Positions 23,387-31,052 of a stretch of 31,985 bases of DNA are shown piece after piece (positions within the stretch are counted from its first letter, which is position 1; each line of letters begins with the position of its first letter). The notes under the pieces are model-generated. The model saw only the letters and a list, made by a program, of their open reading frames with translations, was not told where the DNA came from and did not search any database. The stretch spans positions 1-31,985 of the forward strand of contig JBDKTK010000440.1 in assembly GCA_039680225.1 (NCBI GenBank), written 5' to 3'. The stretch is from JBDKTK01 sp039680225. Its GTDB lineage: Bacteria > Desulfobacterota > Syntrophia > Syntrophales > UBA4778. Both the position numbers and the translations under genes were made by a program.

Positions 23387-23794
23387 CTATTTGCCGATAT
23401 CCCGTTTCAGGATTTCGCTCGCCAAAGAGATGTTCTTCCTGCCGTAGTCTTTGATGAAGTAGGAGAGGTCGGTCAGGTTCTTTTCTTTTCTGATATCGAG
23501 CTTCAGGAGCATTGGGAGGTTGACGCCTGTCACGACCTCGACTTTCCCTTCCTTGAGGAAAGAAAGGGCTATGTTGGAAGGGGTGCCTCCGAACAGGTCC
23601 GTGAGGATCAGGACGCCTTCTCCCTTGTCCACTTTCTTTATCGCAGTGGTGATCTCTTTCTTTATGTCTTCGACGCCTTTGTTCGAATCGACTGAAACAG
23701 GAAGGACTCCGTCATATTTACCCTTGATGAGCTCCGCGGCCTTGATGAGCTCCTGGCCGAGATCGCCATGGGTGATAACGAGAACGCCAACCAT
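23387..23794 (-). CDS. PTS mannose-family EIIA component
   Basis: 135-residue EIIA domain. H9 in VITHGDLG accepts phosphate from HPr, and LILTDLFGGTPSNIA is the second conserved block. It is the first gene of a minus-strand operon running through EIIB, EIIC, rimI, pyrK, pyrD and the MBL gene. The ATG follows GGGGGATT. The gene ends in TAG and the next in-frame codons lead directly into EIIB. In Deltaproteobacteria such systems may serve regulation as well as transport; that is inference. Confidence 0.95.
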   Translation of the reverse strand: MVGVLVITHGDLGQELIKAAELIKGKYDGVLPVSVDSNKGVEDIKKEITTAIKKVDKGEGVLILTDLFGGTPSNIALSFLKEGKVEVVTGVNLPMLLKLDIRKEKNLTDLSYFIKDYGRKNISLASEILKRDIGK

Positions 23795-24263
23795 ATAATC
23801 CCCCTGATCTATACTTAAAGCGGTAAGCTAATTTATACACCGGCAATTGTCAAGGATGTATTGGATTCAATAAAAACAGCACATGATCTGAAATTAGGCA
23901 ATCAGACCTTTATGCCTGAAACCAGACCGTTTGCCGCAGTTGCAAACAGGCTTATCAACATGCTCTCCACAGCAGCTGTTTGGATTGGTCCGGAACGATT
24001 TGAAATGTATGAGAAATTTACAAACCTGCTTGAAATCGCCCCAAAACCCTGCATAACATCGAGAGTTAATCAAGTATGCCGATTCGTTTCTCCCGATCGG
24101 ACAAGTGACGATAAGAGCCTGATCCAAGTCCCTGGAACCGCCACCCTGCCCGCAAAGGGGGGATATTTGTTCTACAAACCCGGGACAGTTCCCTGTCTAT
24201 AAAACTTATTGACAATCACCCTTCATGATATAAAATAAATAAAAATAATCACAGAGGATATTG
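23795..24263. other. 469-nt divergent intergenic region between the PTS operon and the small sigma-region-4 gene
   Basis: It holds the upstream sequences of both flanking units. On minus, TTGACA at 23848-23853 has only a poor -10 partner. On plus there is a good promoter at 24209-24236, preceded by a small hairpin GACAG-TTCC-CTGTC (24184-24197). A 113-codon plus-strand frame (23861-24202, TTG start) has no recognisable motif and is not called as a gene. Confidence 0.45.
24209..24236 (+). promoter_or_regulatory. Sigma-70 promoter of the small sigma-region-4 gene
   Basis: TTGACA (24209-24214), 16 nt, then TAAAAT (24231-24236), 27 nt before the ATG at 24264. Confidence 0.55.
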
Positions 24264-24548
24264 ATGACTAACCTTTATAAATGCAAGAAAACCAACGTGT
24301 TTATAACCGAACCCTGCCAGGACAACATGTGTGAGTGGTGGCTCAAGAACGAGACCTTCTGCAACTGCACCTGGGTGGCATGCAACTACGGACCCTTTAC
24401 GCTGGAGGAGGTCGGGGAAATGATGGGCGTTACCAGGGAAAGGATCAGGCAGATAGAAGCCAAGGCCCTGCGCAAGCTCCAGCACAAGAAAAGAAGGGAT
24501 CAGCTCAAGGATTTCGCTTCGCCCAATTATGATGAAGAGGTTTTCTGA
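24264..24548 (+). CDS. Small Cys-rich protein with sigma-70 region 4 helix-turn-helix
   Basis: 94-residue protein in two parts. Residues 45-76 (FTLEEVGEMMGVTRERIRQIEAKALRKLQ) read almost exactly like region 4.2 of RpoD, which contacts the -35 box and activators. Residues 1-42 carry six Cys (7, 18, 23, 33, 35, 40) in a pattern suited to a zinc or Fe-S site. Regions 1-3 of a sigma factor are absent, so it cannot be a full sigma factor. It may bind -35 elements or the RNA polymerase flap. The ATG at 24264 follows AGAGGA; a TTG one codon earlier is less likely. It is a single-gene unit with its own promoter and terminator. Confidence 0.85.
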   Translation: MTNLYKCKKTNVFITEPCQDNMCEWWLKNETFCNCTWVACNYGPFTLEEVGEMMGVTRERIRQIEAKALRKLQHKKRRDQLKDFASPNYDEEVF

Positions 24549-24582
24549 ACAACAAAAAGAAAAAATGATTGCGAAAAAAATG

Positions 24583-24607
24583 CGGCCCCTGACGGGGCCG
24601 TTTTTTT
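24583..24607. terminator. Bidirectional terminator between the sigma-region-4 gene and the enoyl-CoA hydratase gene
   Basis: Stem CGGCCCC / GGGGCCG with a TGAC loop, followed by seven T on plus and preceded by an A-run that gives T on minus. It can end both convergent transcripts. Confidence 0.85.
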
Positions 24608-24624
24608 GCATAAAGGGAGGGGAT

Positions 24625-25398
24625 TTATTTCTTTCTCTTTTCCAGTTCGGAAATGAATTTCTTCATGTGCTCTTTTCTCTCCGCCCGGGAATACAGCAGG
24701 GCTGAAATCTCGAACTCATGTTCCAGGGCGGCCCTCTTGTCCAGCCTGGGGACCACATCGGATATCTTCTTTACCGCCTCAAGGGCCGTAGCGGAACGCC
24801 TGGAGAGCTCGGCGGCGGTTATTTCCGCCTCTTCCATGAACCTGTCCGGCGGCGCAATCTTGTTGACGAGACCGATCCTCAGCGCTTCCTGGGCCCCGAT
24901 CGGCTCTCCCAGCATTGTAATCTCTTTTGCCTTGGCCATGCCGACGATGCGCCGCAGAGGATCAAAGAGGGGATTAAGCCCGAACTTGAGTTCGGGGTGC
25001 CCGAATATTGCGCTTTCCGAAGCGATGATGATGTCGCAGACTGTCGCGAGATTGAAGCCGCCTCCCAGGGCTATCCCTCCCACAGCAGCGACAACAGGCT
25101 TCTTGAACAGGTATATCTTCAGAAGATAGCTGGTGATGGATTTGAAGTAATCGTCTATCTCGCCGTCCGGCAGGGACGAGATTTCCTTGATATCCATGCC
25201 CGCGGAAAAAACGTAGTCGCCGCCGGTGATGAGAACCGCCCTGACCGAATCGTCATTCTCGCTGCGCGTAAAGCACTCTTCGAGCTCTTTCCTCATCTCG
25301 TGCGTAAGTGCGTTAAGTTCATGGGGCCTGTTGAGAGTTACTTTCAGAAAACTCTCCCGCCTGGAAACGAGGAGCGTTTTATAATCTTCACTGCCCAT
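24625..25398 (-). CDS. Enoyl-CoA hydratase/isomerase family protein
   Basis: 257-residue crotonase-fold protein. The oxyanion-hole strands are VFSAGMDIKEI (near 67-77) and GGIALGGGFNLA (near 107-118). FGHPELKFG carries the Glu matching rat E144, and AKEITMLGE a Glu at the place of E164, so hydratase activity is plausible; the PLFDPLRR stretch departs from the usual PGAGGTQRL and could signal another crotonase activity. It is the last gene of the cmk-rpsA-sppA block, 42 nt after sppA, and lies 6 kb from the catabolic island. The ATG follows AAGGAAG. Confidence 0.9.
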   Translation of the reverse strand: MGSEDYKTLLVSRRESFLKVTLNRPHELNALTHEMRKELEECFTRSENDDSVRAVLITGGDYVFSAGMDIKEISSLPDGEIDDYFKSITSYLLKIYLFKKPVVAAVGGIALGGGFNLATVCDIIIASESAIFGHPELKFGLNPLFDPLRRIVGMAKAKEITMLGEPIGAQEALRIGLVNKIAPPDRFMEEAEITAAELSRRSATALEAVKKISDVVPRLDKRAALEHEFEISALLYSRAERKEHMKKFISELEKRKK

Positions 25399-25440
25399 TA
25401 TCGGGTCTTCCTTTGCAGGGGTTTGGTCTCTTTTCGAAAA

Positions 25441-26346
25441 TCAACGCGGCTGGGGAATATCGCTTATCAGGTAAAATCCTGCCCCCGAAACTTCCTCTTT
25501 CATCTTTTGATAGATAACCGAGGTCATTTCATCGGCAACATATTTCCAGAAATTGAACACCTTCTCTTTCGGGTATATTACTTCGGGTTTTCCTTTTATC
25601 CCGGACAACTCGGAAGCAAGGTTGATCGCCGACTCCAGGTCGCCCGTGCTGTCGATAAGGCGGAGCCCGAGCGCCTGCCTGCCGGTGATTATGCGCCCGT
25701 CGGCAATCGTCCTGAGCTCGTCCTTGGGTATGTTCCTGCTTGCTGAAACGGCATCCAGGAACTGATCATAGATGTCGTCGATGACGCTCTGGATGAGTTG
25801 TTTCTCTGATTCGGTCATATCGCGGAAGGGAGAGCCGATGTCCTTGTACCTGCCGCTTTTGACTACCGAGGATTTATAGCCGACTTTCTTGACAAGCTCT
25901 TCCACGTTGGAGAAATGCATGATCGCGCCGATGCTGCCGGTCACGGTCCCCGGATTTGCGACTATCTTGTCGGCGGCGCAGGCTATGTAGTATCCGCCCG
26001 AGGCTGCAACAGATCCCATGGATGCCACGACTTTCTTCTTCTTCTTTGCCGTGATTATGGAATCGTAAATTTCCTGCGATGCGGCAACCCCTCCGCCCGG
26101 CGAATCTATCCTGACAACAAGGGCCTTGATATCGCCGTCTTCGGAGTATTTCTTGATCTGCTCAACCGGGCTTTTGGAATCTGTTATTATTCCCTTTACC
26201 GAGACAACGGCCACCTTGTCCCTGAGGTGGAACAACCCCCTGTCACCGGCAACATAGCTGAATGCGAACGCGAAGATGAACGAGGAAATCCCCAGGAAAA
26301 CCAACAGGACAATCCCCAGGATAATCGGGTGCTTTCTCATCCGCAT
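25441..26346 (-). CDS. sppA: Signal peptide peptidase SppA (short, 36K type)
   Basis: 301-residue membrane-anchored serine protease that degrades left-over signal peptides. An N-terminal anchor (about 7-32) precedes the S49 domain. The nucleophile is S116 in VAASGGYYI and the general base K168 in GRYKDIGSP. DSPGGGVAAS and TGSIGAI are family blocks. The length corresponds to the single-domain bacterial form. It starts 5 nt after the rpsA stop, with no strong ribosome site, and is probably coupled. Confidence 0.95.
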   Translation of the reverse strand: MRMRKHPIILGIVLLVFLGISSFIFAFAFSYVAGDRGLFHLRDKVAVVSVKGIITDSKSPVEQIKKYSEDGDIKALVVRIDSPGGGVAASQEIYDSIITAKKKKKVVASMGSVAASGGYYIACAADKIVANPGTVTGSIGAIMHFSNVEELVKKVGYKSSVVKSGRYKDIGSPFRDMTESEKQLIQSVIDDIYDQFLDAVSASRNIPKDELRTIADGRIITGRQALGLRLIDSTGDLESAINLASELSGIKGKPEVIYPKEKVFNFWKYVADEMTSVIYQKMKEEVSGAGFYLISDIPQPR

Positions 26347-26351
26347 CTATT

Positions 26352-28109
26352 TTATTCCGTAACTTTTACACCTGCCAGAGCTTTGCCGAGATTGGAAGTT
26401 ACTTTTTCCCTGTTGTTAAGATATTGGTTTGTCGTCTGCGAATCGCCCGAAGTCTCGAAATCCTTGATGCTGAGGCGGATCTTCTTCGTCTTTTGATCGA
26501 TGTTCTTGATCATGGCCGAAATCACATCCCCCACCTTGTAAATCTCGGAAGGCGTTTTGACCTTTTTCGAGCCAAGCTCGGATATGTGGACCAGGCCTTC
26601 AACTCCCTCCTCTATCTCGACAAAAAGACCGAAGTCCGTAATGTTGGTGATCTTTCCGGTGATCTGCGAGCCGATGCCGTACTTGGCGGTGACTTCCTCC
26701 CACGGGTTCTTTTCAAGCTGCTTGATCCCGAGGGAAAATTTCTCGCTTTCGACATCGATGTTGAGGACAACGGCCTCTATCTCCTGGCCCTTCTTGTAAA
26801 ACTCGGAGGGGTGCTTCACCCGCTGCTTCCAGGAAATGTCGGAAACATGCACAAGGCCGTCTATGCCGTCTTCCACGCCGATGAATATCCCGAAATCCGT
26901 AATGTTCCTGACGTTCCCCTTGATGACCGTGCCGACCGGATATTTCTCTTTCAGCTCCAGCCAGGGATTGGACTGGGTCTGCTTAAGTCCGAGCGAGATC
27001 CTCTTGTTCTGCGGGTCGATGTCCAGGACCATGACGCGGATGATTTCATTTACATTGAGCACCTTCGAGGGGTGTTTGAACCTCTTGCTGGTCCAGAACA
27101 TTTCCGATACATGGATCAGGCCCTCAACTCCGGGCTCCAGCTCGACGAATGCGCCGTAGTCCATCAGGCTCACGACTTTGCCTTCAATGATGGTCCCCAC
27201 CGTGTAGCGTTCCGTGATCTTGTCCCACGGGTTTTCGGAAAGCTGCTTGAGGCCGAGGGAAACTCTTTCCTTGGCCTTGTCGAACGACAGGACTTTCACG
27301 GTTATCCTTTCACCCTTGGAGAAGCTGTCCGCCGGCTTGGTCATTTTGCCCCAGGATATGTCCGTTACATGCAGCAGGCCGTCAATCCCGCCCAGGTCGA
27401 TGAATATGCCGTAATCGGTTATATTCTTGACGATTCCCTCGATTATTTTGCCTTCCTCGAGGGTCTCCAGCACTTTCTTGCGCTCTTCTTCCCTTTCGAC
27501 TTCAAGGATCTGCCGCCGGGAGAGCACGATATTGTTCCTCTTGCGGTCATAACTGAGTATATTGAATGTGAGCGACTGTCCGATAAACGACTTAAGGTCC
27601 TTTACGGGGCGGACATCGAGCTGGGAGCCGGGCAGGAATGCCTGGATGCCGATGTCGACGGTAAAGCCGCCTTTGACGCGTTCAACTATTGTCCCGCGGA
27701 TTGTTTTCTTTTGTTCGTATGATGATTTGACATCTCCCCAGACCCGCATCTTTGCGGCCTTGTCACGGGAGAGGATCAGGTTGTCTTCCTCATCCCTGCG
27801 GTCAACCAGGACCTCGACTTCATCGCCGACCGAAACTGTGAAATTCCCGTTCTCGTCTTTCAACTCGCCTGCTGCAATCTGGCCCTCGGTCTTAAAACCG
27901 ACATCCACCATTACAACATCATTGTTGATCTGCACGACCCTGCCTGTGACAACTTCGCCGAGCGGGATTTCCTGTAACGTCTGCTCATACAGCTCGCTGA
28001 AACTTAATCCCTTGCCCTGCTCGCCTTCCTGGGCCGTTTTCTTTACTGCGGCTTCATCCGCTTCTTTCGGTTTTTCCTGTTCAAAAACCCCGGTTTCCTC
28101 GTTGACCAT
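26352..28109 (-). CDS. rpsA: 30S ribosomal protein S1
   Basis: 585 residues with six S1 RNA-binding repeats; the later repeats show the DYGAFVELEPGVEGLIHVSE / DFGIFIGVEDGIDGLVHVSD type wording at roughly 90-residue spacing. S1 brings mRNA to the 30S subunit and is an RNA chaperone. It has an N-terminal acidic extension of about 50 residues and a short basic tail. The ribosome site before the ATG is poor, as in E. coli rpsA, where S1 represses its own translation; the same may apply here. A weak promoter lies at 28159-28186. Confidence 0.97.
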   Translation of the reverse strand: MVNEETGVFEQEKPKEADEAAVKKTAQEGEQGKGLSFSELYEQTLQEIPLGEVVTGRVVQINNDVVMVDVGFKTEGQIAAGELKDENGNFTVSVGDEVEVLVDRRDEEDNLILSRDKAAKMRVWGDVKSSYEQKKTIRGTIVERVKGGFTVDIGIQAFLPGSQLDVRPVKDLKSFIGQSLTFNILSYDRKRNNIVLSRRQILEVEREEERKKVLETLEEGKIIEGIVKNITDYGIFIDLGGIDGLLHVTDISWGKMTKPADSFSKGERITVKVLSFDKAKERVSLGLKQLSENPWDKITERYTVGTIIEGKVVSLMDYGAFVELEPGVEGLIHVSEMFWTSKRFKHPSKVLNVNEIIRVMVLDIDPQNKRISLGLKQTQSNPWLELKEKYPVGTVIKGNVRNITDFGIFIGVEDGIDGLVHVSDISWKQRVKHPSEFYKKGQEIEAVVLNIDVESEKFSLGIKQLEKNPWEEVTAKYGIGSQITGKITNITDFGLFVEIEEGVEGLVHISELGSKKVKTPSEIYKVGDVISAMIKNIDQKTKKIRLSIKDFETSGDSQTTNQYLNNREKVTSNLGKALAGVKVTE

Positions 28110-28158
28110 TTATCTGAACACCCCCGCAAAAAATCTCTTTTTAGAATTTGTGTGAGGT

Positions 28159-28186
28159 AACATACTGGATATAAAATAGCAAGCAA
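28159..28186 (-). promoter_or_regulatory. Possible rpsA promoter
   Basis: On minus, TTGCTT (28181-28186), 16 nt, TATGTT (28159-28164). Only a moderate match; it would give rpsA a transcript independent of cmk. Confidence 0.3.
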
Positions 28187-28198
28187 TTTAAAGCCGGT

Positions 28199-29446
28199 TT
28201 ATTGCTTGCTGTTTGCCCGCAAATTGCAGGCATGGCGCATGATCGCGCCGGTTACCTCCTGTATGGTCAGCCCTGTTGTGTCGATTATGACCGCGCCTTC
28301 CGGGACCCTCAGAGGGGCAACCCCCCTGTCCATGTCCTGCCTGTCCCGTCGCGCTATTTCCGCCTTGATTGTTTCATAGTCGGTTTCCACGCCGCGGCCG
28401 GCGAGTTCCAGGCGCCTGCGCCTGGCCCGTTCCGAGATGTCCGCATCAAGGTAGATCTTGAGCTGCGCATCGGGGAAGACCACCGTCCCCATGTCGCGTC
28501 CCTCGCAGACAATACCCCCCTTCCGGGCAAAGCTCCTCTGGACCGGCAGGAGCGCCTGCCTGACTTCGGGCCGCGCCGAGACGGCCGACGCGAGCATGCT
28601 TATCTTTTCAGCCCTGATTTCATCGGAGATATCCCTGCCCCCGACAACGACCAAGGTCTTGCCTTCAGCTTCCTTCAGCCCGATATCCAGTCCCGCGGCC
28701 AGTTCCGCAAGGGATTTGCCGTCATCCGGGGCGATCCCTTTCTCGGCGGCCAGCAATGCCACGGCCCTGTAAAGAGCGCCGGTATCGAGGTAAGTCAAAC
28801 CCAGTTTTGCGGCCAGCAGCCTTGCGATTGTGCTTTTACCGGAACCGGCCGGGCCGTCTATTGTAATTACGGGTGTGATCACGGGCGTGATTACGGGTGT
28901 GATTACCGGCGATTTTTTCCCCAGCAGCTTGGCCGCATAAGGGCCGTCGGGCCTCCACAGCCAGCAGCTGTTCACAAGCATGGCCGCGTCCAGGTCTTTG
29001 GAACGGGCCTTTCTTTCCGCCGCCCCCCTGGAGCTGTGAAATGCCCAGAGCGCCTGGGCCGCCGCCGATCCCATTGTCAGGATGAGTTGCGTTATGTGAA
29101 GGCAGCCGCGGGTCCCCCCCAAAAGGTCGCGGACTGCTTTCACAAATCCCCGCTTTATGCTCAACCCGACGACCTTTTCCACGCAGCCGCGGATCTCGCG
29201 GCAGTTCTCGTTGGGAACGCAGGGCATCCGGCTTTGAGCGGACACGATCCTCAGTTCCGGCATGCTGATCTCCATTTCCACGATTATATCGTGGACCTTC
29301 CCCGGTTCCCGCATCTCGCCGGAAAGGTAATGCCGGAAAGGGAGGTGGCGCTCATCCGTCAGGGTCCCCCTGATCACGAAACTGTCCGGCCCGTTTTCGA
29401 ATGCTTCTATGGAAATGTTCCTGGTGAAAAAGAGTCTATCGGCCAT
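28199..29446 (-). CDS. cmk: DUF2889 domain-cytidylate kinase fusion protein
   Basis: 415 residues in one frame. Residues 1 to about 178 are a complete DUF2889 domain of unknown function: charged start with VIRGTLTDERH, MREPGKVHDIIVEMEI, the Cys-containing middle, GGTRGCLHITQL and the closing LVNSCWLWRPDGPYAAKL. Residues 180-195 are four tandem PVIT units. From about 196 follows a full cytidylate kinase with P-loop GPAGSGKST, DTGALYRA, GRDMGTVVFPDA and RDRQDMDRG, phosphorylating CMP/dCMP. The ATG at 29446 is preferred over a TTG six codons earlier, as AGGA sits 7 nt upstream. A GTG inside the repeats lacks a ribosome site. The order cmk-rpsA-sppA is common; the fusion is not known to me. Confidence 0.93.
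   Translation of the reverse strand: MADRLFFTRNISIEAFENGPDSFVIRGTLTDERHLPFRHYLSGEMREPGKVHDIIVEMEISMPELRIVSAQSRMPCVPNENCREIRGCVEKVVGLSIKRGFVKAVRDLLGGTRGCLHITQLILTMGSAAAQALWAFHSSRGAAERKARSKDLDAAMLVNSCWLWRPDGPYAAKLLGKKSPVITPVITPVITPVITIDGPAGSGKSTIARLLAAKLGLTYLDTGALYRAVALLAAEKGIAPDDGKSLAELAAGLDIGLKEAEGKTLVVVGGRDISDEIRAEKISMLASAVSARPEVRQALLPVQRSFARKGGIVCEGRDMGTVVFPDAQLKIYLDADISERARRRRLELAGRGVETDYETIKAEIARRDRQDMDRGVAPLRVPEGAVIIDTTGLTIQEVTGAIMRHACNLRANSKQ
28862..28909 (-). repeat. Four 12-bp tandem repeats encoding PVIT at the fusion joint
   Basis: On minus the units are CCGGTAATCACA, CCCGTAATCACG, CCCGTGATCACA and CCCGTAATTACA. The last runs into ATAGACGGCCC of the kinase start (PVITIDGP). The units differ at a few mostly silent bases, so the duplication is not brand new. 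Confidence 0.9.
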
Positions 29447-29545
29447 AGTCCAGTCCTGGTGCAAAATTCGCTCAAGCTCTATATCATAACCGCAAGTTTT
29501 TCAATGCGAAAACCCTTCCTGCCCGGAAAGTCCCCTGCCAGAGCC

Positions 29546-29574
29546 TTGATTACATCAGAATAGTAGGGTATAAA
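29546..29574 (+). promoter_or_regulatory. Sigma-70 promoter of the bepA-like gene, near-leaderless
   Basis: TTGATT (29546-29551), 17 nt, TATAAA (29569-29574). The start of transcription would be near 29581, only about 3 nt before the ATG at 29584; no ribosome site is present. Confidence 0.55.
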
Positions 29575-29583
29575 CATGCGAAT

Positions 29584-31050
29584 ATGAAAACACTGCAAAA
29601 GATACTTTTCAGGAACAGGACCCCGGTGTTGATTACAGGGGCAGTGCTGATGCTGTTGCTGGTCCCGGCATCCTTCTGCTCGGCCGAATTCACCTTCGAA
29701 GACGAGATGAAGCTCGGCCGGGAGTTGTACGAGAAGCTTGAGGCCGGGGACCAGTTGTCAAAAGACCCGAGGGTTTCCTCTTACATTAACGACCTTGGAC
29801 GGAAGATCCTTAATCAGAGCAACAAGCCCGTCCCGTACGACTTCAAGTTTTCCGTCGTAAAGAGCGGGGCCATCAACGCTTTCGCGACTCCGGGCGGTTT
29901 TATTTATGTAAACGAAGGGACGATCATCCTCGCCGAAGATGAATGCGAGATCGCGGGCGTGATCGCGCACGAAATAGCGCACGTCAATTGCCGGCACATC
30001 GCGCAGATGGTCGAAAAATCCAAAAAGATCAACTTTGCGACAATGGCCGCGGTCCTGGCGGGGGCGATCCTGGGCGGGGGCGGCGCCGGCGCCCAGGCGG
30101 CGATCGGGCTTTCCCTGGCAACGGCTACCACGCTGAGTTTGAAGTACAGCCGTGAAAACGAGGAAGAAGCGGACCGGATGGGCATGCAGTACCTGGTGAG
30201 CGCCGGGTACGACCCCAAGGGGATGCTTGATTTCATGAAGATAATGAAGAATTACGAATTTTATTCGAGCAATGTCCCTTCATATTTCCTCACCCACCCC
30301 GGGACGGAAGACAGGATCCGCTACCTGGACGGCCTCATCCACGTAAAATATACGCAGAAGGGCGCCGACGACTTTTTCGGCAAGCTCGGGCGAGTCCAGG
30401 CCCTGCTGGTCCTGGGCGAAAAAGAGCCCGGCCCGGCCCTGAAATATTTCCAGAAGAAACTGGAATCTTCGCCTGATAACACGGATGCGCTGTACGGCGC
30501 CTCGGTTGCCCTCGCAAGGCTGGGGAAAACGGACGAGGCGGCGGCCTCGTTCAACAGGGTTTTGAAAGCCGACCCCAATGACATAGACGCCCTGCGGGAA
30601 TACGGCATAATGTACTTCAACATGAGAAGGATGAAAGAGGCAGAATCCTGCCTGAAGAAGGCGTATGCTGTCAATGACGGCGATGCCCAGACCATACTCT
30701 ACCTCGGTAAATGCTACGAGGACTCCGGCCGGTTCCGGGAGGCGCTGGAGCTGTACAGCAAGTACCAGCAGAGGAACGCCAGGGATACGAATATATATTA
30801 CAACCTGGCCATGATGTACGGCAGGACAGGGGACGAGGGGATGTCCCATTACAATTTCGGCATATTCTTCAAGAAAAAAGGCAAGCAGGACAGCGCAATC
30901 TTCCATTTCCAGTCGGCCCTGAAATCGTTTCCCCCGGACAGCGACAAATATGCGGAAATATCTTCCGAGCTCGAGCAGCTGAAGAAGGCCCGGAAAGCCC
31001 CGCCCCGGCCTAACGGGGGCCGGCCCCCTTCCGGCCGAAAATCCGGATAG
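29584..31050 (+). CDS. M48 family periplasmic metalloprotease with TPR domain (BepA/YfgC-like)
   Basis: 488 residues. A Sec signal (hydrophobic core about 13-30, cleavage after CSA near 34) sends it to the periplasm. The gluzincin motif HEIAH at 129-133, with the third ligand in ENEEEADRMG (about 191-200), marks an M48 protease. A glycine/alanine-rich loop (155-180) may contact membrane. Residues from about 260 to 465 form TPR-like repeats such as ALYGASVALARLGKTDEAAASFNRVLKADP. The C-terminus is basic and Pro-rich. BepA assists assembly or degradation of outer membrane proteins. The gene stands divergent from the cmk fusion and appears near-leaderless. Confidence 0.93.
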   Translation: MKTLQKILFRNRTPVLITGAVLMLLLVPASFCSAEFTFEDEMKLGRELYEKLEAGDQLSKDPRVSSYINDLGRKILNQSNKPVPYDFKFSVVKSGAINAFATPGGFIYVNEGTIILAEDECEIAGVIAHEIAHVNCRHIAQMVEKSKKINFATMAAVLAGAILGGGGAGAQAAIGLSLATATTLSLKYSRENEEEADRMGMQYLVSAGYDPKGMLDFMKIMKNYEFYSSNVPSYFLTHPGTEDRIRYLDGLIHVKYTQKGADDFFGKLGRVQALLVLGEKEPGPALKYFQKKLESSPDNTDALYGASVALARLGKTDEAAASFNRVLKADPNDIDALREYGIMYFNMRRMKEAESCLKKAYAVNDGDAQTILYLGKCYEDSGRFREALELYSKYQQRNARDTNIYYNLAMMYGRTGDEGMSHYNFGIFFKKKGKQDSAIFHFQSALKSFPPDSDKYAEISSELEQLKKARKAPPRPNGGRPPSGRKSG

Positions 31051-31052
31051 CG

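Noticed and set aside
11326..23389. Genome-wide UAG recoding (pyrrolysine) as explanation for both in-frame UAG cases
   Set aside because: Other genes in the window (bepA-like, DUF6627, MBL) also end in TAG and the codons after them do not look coding, so UAG is an ordinary stop here. The two cases are reported individually with that caution.
23952..23960. TTATCAACA resembling a DnaA box
   Set aside because: Single imperfect copy, no cluster of boxes, no AT-rich unwinding region, and no dnaA or dnaN nearby.
23861..24202. 113-codon plus-strand frame upstream of the sigma-region-4 gene
   Set aside because: TTG start, no motif, composition not convincingly coding, and overlaps the upstream sequence of two divergent units.
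28202..29563. 453-codon open frame on plus, opposite the cmk fusion
   Set aside because: It mirrors the codon structure of the real minus-strand gene and has no recognisable domain. Similar long antisense frames oppose rpsA, the acyl-CoA dehydrogenase 2 gene and others, as expected in GC-rich DNA.
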